Assembly: GCA_903813345.2 (NCBI GenBank)
Contig: CAIIXF020000006.1
Location: forward strand, 2,478,001-2,542,000
Length of the DNA: 64,000 nt
Origin: Owenia fusiformis
Taxonomy: Eukaryota; Annelida; Polychaeta; Sabellida; Oweniidae
Direction: 5' to 3'
How positions within the stretch are numbered: position 1 is the first letter of the stretch; every line of letters starts with the position of its first letter. Below, one piece after another: positions 34,601 through 45,480 of the stretch. The translations under genes and the position numbers were made by a program. Under the pieces are notes generated by a model. The model did no database searches. It saw only the letters and a program-made list of their open reading frames with translations, and was not told the DNA's origin.

Positions 34601-37600
34601 AGAATCATCACACTTAACTCTTAGAATCAATATGGTCCTGTGTTATTGTTGGCATGATGCATCCAGTTATTAAAACCGTTATCTCTTAGTGTTAGGAGGT
34701 CAATTGGAGACCTATGTATTTCTTATACTGTGCTTTAGAGCCCTAATGGCAGAACAGCATCATGTTTTGAAGGGCTTTAACAATAATTCTGCTTAACATT
34801 TATTTATTTTCATTATATTTCAGTTTTGAGTATTGGCTCCATCTCATTAAAATATTGTTTCATTTTATTCTTAAGCTGTTCAGGACTTGCAGCCAATAAG
34901 GAATAATATTTAAATGATTTTGATTACATTCACATTAAGACTGACATGATGAATAATATTTCTGTAATAGTTGTTACCTATTGCCACTTTTGGGGTGAAG
35001 GTGATATGAAATATCAAGATGAAATATGAGGTGACATACATACCATACATTGTATTACAAAAAGACTAGAATTATGGATCCCCTAGATCACCCAGCCAAA
35101 TACAATATATCGTGGTAGTTTACACACTCTGGGGATGAATTATATGACTTGATAGCAAATATTCTGAGGTTTTCTTCAACATATCTGAATGATTGTGATA
35201 TATTTACAAGGAATATATGTCTTCTGTATTAACCATTTAGATTACATTATTGGTCCACTGACTGAATATTCTTAAATAATAGTATCCCTCATGGTGTTCA
35301 GTTATTCCATTAATCAAACAAATTATCCACCAAAGGTTTCCAATGAGACAATTCTTACGAAATAAGTAGCATTTATGACTTCTATAATCTAATTGGGATT
35401 GAGTTGTATATTCCCAGTGAAGAAATATTTGCCAGTCATGATATACCGTATGTCATAAAAGTGTAGGGCTATGGGGAGGCATCCCTCTTTTTCTGATACA
35501 TTTCATGAAGCCCATTTGTTTGGATGTTCATTCAGTTCATTTATCTTGAAGTAGGGGTAGAGTCACTTTCTAAGAGATATGACCTGTCCTCCCTGCTTTC
35601 TGAACTAGCATGTCAGTCCAAGAACATCAAAATCTGTTATGTTATAATGTATAGAGGATGTAGTATACTCGATCCCCTGAGGTCAACTGTCAAAGTTGTA
35701 CACTTGTACTCTGAACGTCAAATTATATATTTTTAGTAAAGCATTTCAAATGATTTTGCATAGTCTGTTTTTGAAGTCTTCATACACTGACACATAATAT
35801 ATTTCCTTTTTGTTATAGCTTCAGATGAAAGAAACTGACTTTTCTTTTCACCAAACGCGGATATTACATTTCCAATACTGTTCTAAATTATTATTACTCA
35901 TCATGGATACACTCCCTGGGGATTTTCATGATAAATAGTCATTCTCGTGAATATAGATACTTTATATTTGACAAGATGTGGAGATTATTTTTCTGATTAA
36001 AACAGAAAAAAACAAAATCAAAAATTATTACCAAATAATTTGACATAATAAATATGTTCTAATTTCAGTTAACAACTTGTGAATACTGTAGATTGGGTTA
36101 ATATGGCGCCCACTTTAATTTGGCGAATTTGGCGAAATGAAACCTTTGCCAAAATTTAGAATGAATCCCAGGGAATTATCTAGGGTATTTCATCCAGTGT
36201 ATTTAGGTTTCTTCGGTTTAGTTTTTCCAATATTATGAAAAAATGTCTCTCATAAATTGGCTCAGGACTGGCCAGTCGATCGAGGTGCAAAATGTAAAGG
36301 ATGATCTCACAAAAATGGTTTATTCCCATTTCGCCACTTCCCATTTCGCCCCTTCCATTTTCGCCCCTCATTTATTCCCATTTCGCTCCTTCTCAATTGG
36401 CCCTTTTCCCATTTCGCCCCTTTCCCATTTTGCCCCTTTGCCGTTTCACCCCTTTCCCGTGTTGCCCCCTTCTCATATCGCCCCTTTCCCTTATCGCCCC
36501 TTCCCATTTCGCCCCTTCCCATGTCGCCCCTTCTCCATTTCACCCCTTCCCATTTCGCCCCTTCCCATCTCGCCCCTTCCCATTTCGCCCCTCATTTATT
36601 CCCATTTCGCCCCTTCCCATTTTGCCCCTTCCCAATTGGCCCCTTTCCCATTTCGCCCCTTTCCCATTTTACCCCGTTGCCATTTTGCCCCTTTGCCTGA
36701 TTTAAGGTCGTTGAGGCTGTTGTGAACCTCTGTGACCCATGATTAAGTGAACTAAGGTCAAGGTCATTCCAAGGTCAAAGGTCAGTACCTAGGTATTTTA
36801 CTTTTTAATAAATGAGGGGCGAAATGGGAATGAACGAGGGGCGAAATGGGAAAGGGGCCAATTGGGAAGGGGCGAAATGGGAAGGGGCGAAATGGAAAGG
36901 GGCCAATTGAGAAGGGGCGAAATGGGAAGGGGCGAAGGGGGAATGAGGGGCGAAATGGGAAGGGGGCATAATGGGACGGGGCCGAAATGGAAGAGGGGCG
37001 AAATGGGAAAGGGGTAATTTGGGAAAGGGGCAAAATGGGAAGGGGCGAAATGGGTAGGGGCCAAATGGGAAGGGGCCAAATGGGAATAAATTAGGGGCGA
37101 AATGGGAAGGGGCAAAGTGGGAAGGGGCGAAATGGGAAGACACCCACAAAAATGTACAAACCTGGTGAATATTGCCAGTGGTCCTCAAAAGAAAAAATGA
37201 ACATAACCAAACATGCCCATTTACATGGTAATTCACAAACAGCGCATATGTTTAACATTGCATTAACTTTTTTTGCATATCCGCCTAATTAAATAGCTGC
37301 CAAAAATGGCAAAATTGCCAAATTAACCTAATCTACAGCAGTTCAATTGAAAATACATTGGAAAATACATTGGAAAACTATTTTCCGAAAGTTCTCAGAC
37401 GGAAGATGTGTATAGCCATGTAGTATCTCTTCAGTCATGATGAGCTAAAATAATACAACTGGAAAAATGTCAACACAACAATTCTAAAGTTTATACTGTA
37501 CAGTACATGTGTAATGCACTGTTTTGTTGATTTCAGATCAATTAAATACTTCAAACTTAATTCATCTCAAATAGCTACTCTGAACTAGTCACCTTCTGAT

Positions 37601-40600
37601 TCTTAACAAGAGATTGTTTAAGCATAGTTCAATAATGTCATTTCTAAGGGCAATATAGTGAAATATTGGACCGAGGGTGAAATATTGGACAGAGGGCCGA
37701 AGGCCCAAGGTCCAATATTTCACTATATTGCTCGCAGAAATTACGTTTTTAGTATTATTTACCGTTAATGACCAGGGCTGAAATAGCAAGAAAATCTTAC
37801 GCACTGAACGATATCTAATTTCCCGGGGAAAATTTGCCGGTCCAGAATATATTCTAGACCGGTCTATATGGACCACCACTATGACGTCACACATTTCTCA
37901 GGTCGATATAGTAAAATGAATGCCTTCTAAACTAGCACCAAAACCCCTAGAACTGGCCCGGCAAGGTGGTAATAATATTGGTTAAATTCAGGAAATGTTG
38001 TGATAAGTGGAAGTGATGCTGAATTAGGTTTTCATTGCAATCCTCATTGTGTTTTATCAAAATAGAGTGTACATTAATATTGAAGATTTGAGATGTAGAA
38101 ATGTTCAAAATGATACCAATAAAGGATTATCCTTAGGCTAATCTGTGAAACTCCTTTGACATTGAATATTAGGACCAAAAAATATTGTTAAGAGACAATT
38201 GCTTTGAAACCTAATCTCAAGTCCGAGACAATTCCGAGACATATGATCACCTTCTGGAAATCTGGAACATAAAGTCAAATAGAAAAATTTTGTAACAAGA
38301 ATCCCAGATTACATGCCTGTTGCTTTTTGTCATTGCAGGATATGAAAGATGATCTTGCCAATCCAAAAAGAAGAATACGTGAAGATAAAAATACAAAAAC
38401 TGTAAGTAATAGGAATTGAAAAAAAATGTAAGGGGAGTTCTGTATTGAAAATGATTAGCTAAAAATAGTTTTCATTTTGATAATATTAGTTCTTAAAGAT
38501 TGATGATTATAGCATAAATGTTGGATGCATCTTTTGAAAAGTATCAATCATGTGTGTATTTATCACAATATTTATTTTGAAATTTGAGAAAATATTTGAA
38601 TTTTCTGATATACATGTACATGTATCACAGATTCTATATGAAGTATTGAGTAAATGTTTTGAATATTTTCAGGCACTTTTACAAAATGGTCCTAGTCGTC
38701 CACAGGACAAATACACTCGCCTTGATAATGACATTTCAAACTCCAATTCTCGGTTTATAGAAGACACGCAGCAGCAGCAACAGGTATGGAGCCAAAATTC
38801 CTTGTATGTATGTATGTAATACATGTGTGCAATAAAGTATGCAATGAAGTACCCCATATTTATGAATTGTGCCAACAAATGAAAACAATTTCTGCTTAGT
38901 ACAAGAAAAAACACAAAAGTTGTTCACATTGAAGCACTCGGAGAAGTTTACTTCAAATTATCTACTAGTAGTTGTTCATATTGCAATACTAGATTATCAG
39001 ATATGTTGTTCTAATGTTTTAAATATGATGATTTTAAAGATTATAATTGATTGTCCTTTCCATACTGTGCGATCTTTTTGTTTAGATGCTGATTCGATCT
39101 CAGGATGATCAAATAGATCAGATGGGGGCAAGTGTTACAGTTTTAAAGAATGTCAGCCACCATATAGGAAATGAACTAGATGACCAAGCATTGTAAGTCA
39201 TATTTTATGGAGTTATGTTTTATAATTATTGCTTAATTTCATGACATTTCACTCCATGGATCTTTCAGAGCATGAAGAACATTATATCTGAATTTAATCA
39301 ATCAAAATTTCTTAACAATCAGCATAGAACAGACCTTTCCAATAAATCCTGCCACCTTTTGGTAGGCCTATATCAAAGAAAGTATGATATGTAGCTAAGT
39401 ATAGATTGGTGATGTCATTGGTTGTCATTGGTTGTAGGTCGCAATTTGTCCAATAAAAAATAGGACAACTTAGCATACTGGATTAATTGCTAATATTGAA
39501 AAAGAACATGACACCATTACATCACATGGTACTTGCATGTTTTTCCATATTCCTTGCTGATTCCTCTCTTTTCATATTATTTTGGTATTTAAAGCAGGTT
39601 CACCCAAAATTAACAAATGACAAATGCAATATATACAATGAATTCTCTGATGAAATCACCCTCTCCACATTGATGTAATAACTGTGATCTGTTCCAGAAT
39701 GTTAGATGATTTCTCACATGAAATGGACAATACAGATTCACGTATGGACAGTGTCATGAAAAAGATGGCCAAAGTATTACACATGTCAAATGGTAAGAAT
39801 GTGACCTCAGGTGCAGCCATAGTTAGTATACGCTAGGCTAGGGTGGAGGGGCAGTTAAATTGAGGTTTTGAATACAGAGAAAAGTAGGCAGGGGATGAAC
39901 TATAAATCATCATCACATAGATCTGTTTCAATTTCATTCATGGACTAGTCTAGACTCCAAATGTTCTAATTTAATTAATTTTCTCTATCTGGATTAGTAT
40001 AGGTAGTTTTTTTTCATCTTGCATCACAAAAAACACATCATTTTCCTGCCTCCGTTGCAGTGCAGATGGCTAACATGATTTTTCATTCAGCCTTTCATAA
40101 AAGGCCATAAAATCTACATTCGAGATCATTATCCCACTGAACAAAGTTTGAGGGTGATATAGGAAAGCCGTCTGTCCGTGCGATAACTCAAAAACCATTT
40201 GCCCGATTTTCTTCATACTTTGTACACATATGCCCTATGGGGGTAGAAGTTCTTCTCGAAAGAAAATTTTTAAAATGACTGCTCGTTTGAAAATGGCAGC
40301 CATTTTAGTGCCGGTTATTACAGTAATTTTATGTACAATATATAAAACTGTATTGCTATACACTTCATTTGTAAAAATGCCAGCCATAGCGTTGCTGTTG
40401 TCTAGTTTTTACCAAATTCACATTACATCCTTATAAGAATTAGCATTTCCGATAACTCTTGCCATTGTTTTCATCCTGGTATATTTTTTTCCTATTGTAT
40501 TTTTACCTCTTATAGCTATGGTTCCATTTGTATTTGCAGATAGGAGGCAGTGGTGTGCAATAGGTGTGTTAGTGGTAATCATGATCATCGTCATCCTGCT

Positions 40601-40616
40601 GTTTATATTGTTATAG
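31633..40616 (+). CDS. stx6: Syntaxin-6 (Qc-SNARE), 250 aa, eight exons
   Basis: Exons: 31633-31667, 32720-32889, 33899-33993, 38339-38401, 38673-38783, 39086-39192, 39698-39792, 40540-40616; phases join exactly to 753 nt. The protein starts [20 protein letters not shown] and has the N-terminal syntaxin-6 helical domain (1-~105, with [20 protein letters not shown]), a linker ending QQQQQ (154-158), a Qc SNARE motif (~162-224) with zero-layer Q192 in [17 protein letters not shown], and a C-terminal membrane anchor after DRRQWCAIG. Length matches the vertebrate protein (about 255). Syntaxin-6 acts in trans-Golgi/endosome membrane fusion. The second intron is an AT-AC type; the others are GT-AG. 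Introns carry a hairpin element, a foldback transposon and other repeats. Confidence 0.95.
31747..32275. repeat. Inverted-repeat element in syntaxin-6 intron 1
   Basis: The 64-bp arm 31747-31810 (CGGACGTCAAGTAAGTTTCT..GGACTGGAAAC) is inverted at 32175-32237 with few mismatches. The distal 38 bp of the right arm are duplicated (32238-32275). The span is about 530 bp; it looks like a MITE with long ends. Confidence 0.75.
32890..33898 (+). other. U12-type AT-AC intron of syntaxin-6
   Basis: The intron starts ATATCCTTTTC (32890), the U12 5' splice-site consensus, and ends TTTCCTTAACATAGTTAC (33881-33898), with the U12 branch-point consensus TTCCTTAAC whose As lie 9-10 nt from the terminal AC. 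No GT-AG choice restores the reading frame, whereas this one gives [13 protein letters not shown], colinear with syntaxin-6 proteins. Confidence 0.92.
33470..33640. repeat. GA-microsatellite and G-run repeat fragment
   Basis: AGAGAGAGAGAGAGA at 33485-33506, then GCATAGGCATAGCCAGGGGG near 33568 and a near-palindrome ATGGGTGCGATCACCCAT (33595-33612), inside the U12 intron. This looks like a fragment of a dispersed repeat. Confidence 0.5.
36317..37144. mobile_element. Foldback transposon, copy 1, with perfect 9-bp target duplication
   Basis: The left arm (36317-~36697) is a tandem of ~14-15-bp units CCCATTTCGCCCCTT and variants; the right arm (~36809-37144) is the same tandem inverted (AAGGGGCGAAATGGG). 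Between them is a ~112-bp spacer with several AGGTCA words. The ends are GGTTTATTCCC and GGGAAGACACC. CACAAAAAT stands directly outside both ends (36308-36316 and 37145-37153). Long inverted arms of short subrepeats plus a 9-bp duplication match the foldback (FB) class. It lies in syntaxin-6 intron 3. Open frames over both arms are repeat artefacts. Confidence 0.92.
37650..37731. repeat. Hairpin with 22-bp perfect arms
   Basis: GCAATATAGTGAAATATTGG.. (37650-37671) is the exact reverse complement of 37710-37731, with a 38-nt loop containing GGGCCGAAGGCCC, itself palindromic. It lies in syntaxin-6 intron 3. Confidence 0.9.
40100..40300. repeat. Dispersed-repeat-like segment (GTCTGTCCGTGCGATAAC)
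   Basis: The word series CCGTCTGTCCGTGCGATAAC, AAAAACCATTTGCCCGATTT and CTTCATACTTTGTACAC resembles a dispersed repeat I associate with invertebrate genomes. It lies in the last syntaxin-6 intron. Family assignment is from memory and weak. Confidence 0.35.
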
Positions 40617-43196
40617 CACATGGTAGAACCCAACAGCACGCACATATGAACGCAACATGACTCCTGACACCTTTCGTACATAATGAATAATTGTAATGTG
40701 TCATATTTCTATAGAACCTTTACAACTCCATGACTTAAAGGTTACATTACATTTGGAAATCTACATGGAATTATAAATCCGAAAGAGCAGTTGATCTCAA
40801 AGTAGCATCCTGAAAAAGTAACAGAATTCTCTTCATTTGAAAGACATATTACCATATTTTAGTATACCGTTCAGATCAATGTTGGCAACAGGATACCATA
40901 ATGTTGGAAATACAGATGTCAAATTATATGAGCCAAAAGGAGCAAGTACCATATGCAATATCATTAAGGACAATATAACTTTGTCAACATCTTTAAACAG
41001 AATGAGATTATGTTTAGAATTCCATATACAATCTATATTTCATTATATATGAACACTATGTGAGATAAAATGTAAATAATCCATGTGGGATGGTATATCT
41101 ATGAGGGATTTACAGTTTAGACCATTCTATAATATTAACACTGTACATCAGTAAAATTGTTAAACACAACAATCCCTGCTTACATGCACCAAATTGACTT
41201 AAATTGGGATGAATTGCTATTATGTGGAATGGTATGCGTTCAGTGAACTGATGATGTGAAAAATGTGTGATTTGTTCAGGAGATGTGGCATAAAGTAGAA
41301 TGTATCAAAGTGAGGGAAACCAGAAACTTTAAAGAAAATGTTGTCAACCCAATACTTACAGATCTTATGCAACCTGATTTTCAGGCAAAGTATCATCAGG
41401 TTAAGAAATGGAATAGATGGTGAATAAGATGAAATGATGTCTTGAGGTAAAGCAATGTCTCATTGGAGGGACTGATATTCTATGAAATGAATTGACATGT
41501 AAATAAATGAGGTGAAGCCATATTTTGTGAGGTAAAGCAATGTCTCATGAGGTTAAATTATGTTTCGTGAGTTGAGGTGACGATGAGTATTTAGAACCAG
41601 AAATAGGGATTGAACCCCTTATGTTAAAATGACTTAAAGTCACATATAGACATGTACAGATGTAAGAGTAGTTGTATATAGTAGAATTTTATTCATTGTA
41701 CATAAATGTAAAGTATTTATTTTAGTCAGCATGTGCTTAAATTTTTGCTTTGGTCATGCTTAGAGAATATTGCAATGAAATTGTGAATATAAAGCCCATT
41801 AATACGAATATTGCAATGAAATTGTGAATATAAAGCCCATTAATACGAATATTGCAATGAAATTGTGAATATAAAGCCCATTAATACGATTCTCATTGTA
41901 ACAGGGTGACTCGTAGGGATTTCCTGTCCAAAACTGAACATCAAAATTGTTCAACATTGGATTCAAGTTCAAGCCTCCTTGTTCCAGACTAGTGCTTATG
42001 TAACCCCCTGTTCAGTATCTGCTTTCTATTCTTTAAGAAAAAAGCCTTTCAAAAACACTGTACCAACTAAAATGCTTTTTTTGATGTTTAGGCTGTACCA
42101 TGTAAAATACAGTATTGACATTTACAAGGAAAAGCTATGTGAGATTGTTTTTATAAGTTAACAGTTTTATTTTGAGTTTTTTATTTGAAAACAAAGCTTT
42201 GATTGCATGTTGTCTTTATGTGTGGCATTTCCATTGTGTCGTGTGCTTTTAAAGCTGAGAAATTCCATGACAGATTCAATATGCCAGTTTTAAAGTATCA
42301 GTATGGCACAATCTTGTATCAAGTGTCTGCTTCCCAACTCCACTTTGTATATGTTTTCCCAGAACGAATTGTTAGAAAAGGATTAGAAAAGGAAAGATTG
42401 GCTGCCCTTGAACATACCATTGTGGATTGTCACACACACCAACCTTTCACCATTGATATAAGCACTGGCTATTACTCAAATCCCCTACTTATTGTGTTTT
42501 TCTGGCATACAATTTAATTGGTATTGAGTTTTTCTGGCATACAATTTAATGGAATGTATAATGATCTCTGCCAATTATATCACTGGGTGCTGTGCCCTAT
42601 CAATGTTGAAATTCTGTTTTCTCCCTGTACTGTAGACATCATATCAAGATACTTTGATCAGAAATATGAAATTATGATTTAGCAATGTTAAATAAAAAAC
42701 TATGGGGAGCCTTTACATGTGTTAGTGTGTGACCCTATTTATTTCGGAGCCGATAATTTTTTACTTGCTTAAGAGGTGTAATTCCTTGGCTTGAAATATG
42801 GAAATGAAATAAAACTGATCAAAATTCAAATTTTTACAGAGTACTGTTACATTGTATGTTCTTTGGATCCTGCCGCATTTGTGCTTTGGAACATTGACTA
42901 ATGTTATATGATGCTCATTTATTTACTGATTGCATTCCACTACATTCAGTTCAGACTAATCACCCTATGAAGAAGATACAAAAACATCTATTCAATATAA
43001 ACTTTAAGTTTAGATATAATTCAGGAATACTAAGGATAAGAATAAAACGGCTAAATATGCCTAAATGTACAATAAATAAGTTCTACATGTAAGTCCATTC
43101 AATGTTGACACAGTGCGACAATATATGTTTTAACATGATTATGTAACAAGTCAATTCGCCCATTCTGGTTGCGTAAAATGTTCGTCTGTGGATTGA
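40617..43196 (+). other. Syntaxin-6 3' UTR and intergenic sequence
   Basis: AT-rich sequence after the stop. AATAAA signals occur near 42690 (TTAAATAAAAAAC) and 42808 (GAAATAAAACTG), either of which could end a 2-kb 3' UTR. A 41-bp unit is repeated three times inside (41765-41887). Short plus frames at 41979-42517 have no domain and are probably UTR. The convergent gene ends at 43197. Confidence 0.4.
41765..41887. repeat. 41-bp unit, three tandem copies
   Basis: GAATATTGCAATGAAATTGT..AAAGCCCATTAATAC is repeated three times without change. Confidence 0.95.
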
Positions 43197-44409
43197 CTAA
43201 AATCGTGGACGTTCTGATGCTGGCAAGTCTTTGTAAGGCGTGGGGGCATAGAACTGAAAATAAAATGGTACCGTGAAATAATTTTGAAATTGTGAAGTAA
43301 GTCAAAGATTCGTATAGCTGCTGTAAATCATTGGTTCTCTGAGCAAGCTCACTTGCTAAATAAACGGGGGCCCATTTGCAAAATAAAGTTATCACCGAAA
43401 TGAAAATGTGAACGTGGTTCGGCCCACACTGTGTATTCAGAACGTCTTTATATATGATCTCTCAGACAGAGTACGACATTCACGTACCTTGTATTGCCTG
43501 TTATTGTCATATCTCAGGTGCGGTTTTGATTCCTTCGTCCATCCAACCTCTGGGTGGATAGTGTATATCCTAGTAACATAACTGAAAGGAGAAACTATGT
43601 GACAAGTACAAACCAAGTAAACAACATTAATTTTTTAAATCCTCGGGGAACTTAAAACACTTAAAACACTTAAACACAAATTAATTTCTTAACAAATGTG
43701 AGGTAAAAGAAATAATTCATTTTAGTGAAAAAGAGTTGAAAGCGGCACTATAAGATTAATATAATTCGAATGACATATTTTTGCTTCGAAAGTATAAATT
43801 GTCGATGAGAAAATTAAGGGACTGTTTTCAATATATTCTGGAAGTGTTACGATTCATTGTTTTGTAATGAAACCTATTTACTCCATCTAAAGAGCAAAAC
43901 AGACTGAGAAAAATATAAAATGGCCGATATCGGTTGCACTTTCAAGGATCCGCGTGAAGTGTAGCCTATTGGCCGCAACCCCATGTACAGTTTTAGAGAA
44001 ATCTTGAACTCATAATCAGTGACAATGAGAATTTTCCTGAAATATACTGTATGCCAAAGCCTTAGGTTCTAGGAGAAGGATGATATCTGAATAATCCATA
44101 TTTTTTTGTGTTGTTTGTGTCTTTTATTATTTATTAATTAGGTTGGGGGTGGGTAGAAGCTCACAGGACATGGGCTTAGAGAGATCAGCTATGGTAGTGG
44201 TACATCTGGCTGGCTCAGCGCTGTGTCTGTCTATTTCATTCTTGAAATAATTGATACTTTCAACATCAAATGAAATGTCCAAAAACGAAAGTTCATGAGT
44301 TTCAAGAGAATACTTACTAAGCAGCTAAGAACATTCCAACTCCGATTACTCCATACAATGGGATCAATGCAGGGTGTTTCTTTAACGATTTCATTGACAT
44401 TCCCTGCAT
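43197..44409 (-). CDS. ndufa4: NDUFA4/COXFA4-like cytochrome c oxidase-associated subunit (80 aa, three exons)
   Basis: Exons on the minus strand: 44409-44318, 43581-43488, 43253-43197; phases join to 243 nt including TAG. The protein has SLKKHPALIPLYGVIGVGMF (membrane helix, about 8-32), then HPEVGWTKES, NNRQYKFYAPTPY and ends ASERPRF. These blocks match NDUFA4: KKHPxLIPL, NPDVxW, QYKFYS and KERPDF. Length agrees with the usual ~81 residues. The family is a small inner-mitochondrial-membrane subunit now assigned to complex IV. Met4 or Met6 could also be the start. It converges with syntaxin-6. Confidence 0.9.
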
Positions 44410-44513
44410 TTTGAAAATATCTAATTAGCTCTACTATAAATTCAAATTAAAAATGAATATGAACTGAACTTTTATGAAAAATCAACTTTCAAGTTTGCCT
44501 AGCTCTAGGTTTA

Positions 44514-44521
44514 TGACGTCA
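44514..44521 (-). promoter_or_regulatory. CRE upstream of NDUFA4-like gene
   Basis: A full TGACGTCA palindrome lies about 105 bp before the start codon, with CCAAT at 44538 (plus strand) and a further TGACGT half-site near 44565. Confidence 0.4.
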
Positions 44522-44690
44522 TTTACACATTGCAAAAGTTCAACCAATCGTAATCTTACAAATACATGACGTTGTAAAGTGTCTCATCAGCAATTCTCTG
44601 TTTACGCGAAACTGCCCTTCATGGTTCCGAGGCAATTTAACTCAACGTAGTTAGATTGTTATTTCTGATGGCTGTTAATCAAAACAAACT

Positions 44691-44837
44691 TCACTAGCTC
44701 ATGGTGTCCTTCAAGGATCAGTGCTTGGTCCTATCTTATTTGACATCTACAAATCCTCTGATTTCTTTGAGTTCATCTTATTTGCTAATGATACCAATCT
44801 CACGAGCTCTAACAAATACATTTACCTACTCGATTAG
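44691..44837 (+). mobile_element. LINE reverse-transcriptase fragment
   Basis: The 48-codon frame reads HGVLQGSVLGPILFDIYKSS and then FEFILFANDTNLTSS before TAG. These are the GxPQGSxLGPxLF and LFADDT blocks of non-LTR reverse transcriptases, here close together because the intervening loop is short or deleted. The catalytic ADD reads AND, so the fragment is dead. It may continue with decay to about 45090. Confidence 0.85.
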
Positions 44838-45480
44838 ACAAAGGACAACAAAAATTGCAAAATGTCAGAATCCGTAATCTACTTTTCAAATCTGATGTCT
44901 TTGTCTTAGTATTTTGTCAATTTTTTTATCTTACTATCCTCGCATTGCAGTGCAATATTAATGATCGACCTCCCCCTCAGGAGACATTAAAGTTGCTAGA
45001 CGTCAAATTTTCAATTACTCAATCACCTGTTGATACATGTAGTCTGAAAGCAGTTTATGTTAGCACAAAACGATGGGAAAGATACACTTAATATTTACTA
45101 GATATTGATATAGTGGTGATACCAGATGTACCTCTTACACAACTGGCAAACCATTTTGTTAAAAGCATCGTACACCTTATCCCTGCCTTTGTAACAGGTA
45201 CTGCTGACACCAGAAGTGCCAGTACAACGAGGGAAAATGACGCGTTTTGTGAGAAGCAAATCCGGGGCATGCAACACGTGTTTAAGTATACATTCAATGA
45301 TAACCATGACATGAGGCCAACTTATTTTACTTTTTGAGAGATAATTTATTTCACCATTTAAATGTGTACAATTAGCTTGCTTCGGTCAACACATTCATAG
45401 ACAGGCATCGATTTTTAAATTTATCATTCCCTCGATGTCGCGATCAGTTTGTTTATAACACTTCCAATCAATTTCTCATT

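Noticed and set aside
36243-36725. Open frames with [12 protein letters not shown]-type repeats (also 36782-37236 and 50114-51196)
   Set aside because: These are all translations of the foldback subrepeats on both strands and in several frames; no start context, splice pattern or domain.
45088-45337. Short minus and plus frames, one with a signal-peptide-like stretch (FSLVVLALLVSAVPV)
   Set aside because: Overlapping frames on both strands in sequence next to a LINE fragment, with no convincing splice partner; kept as unassigned.
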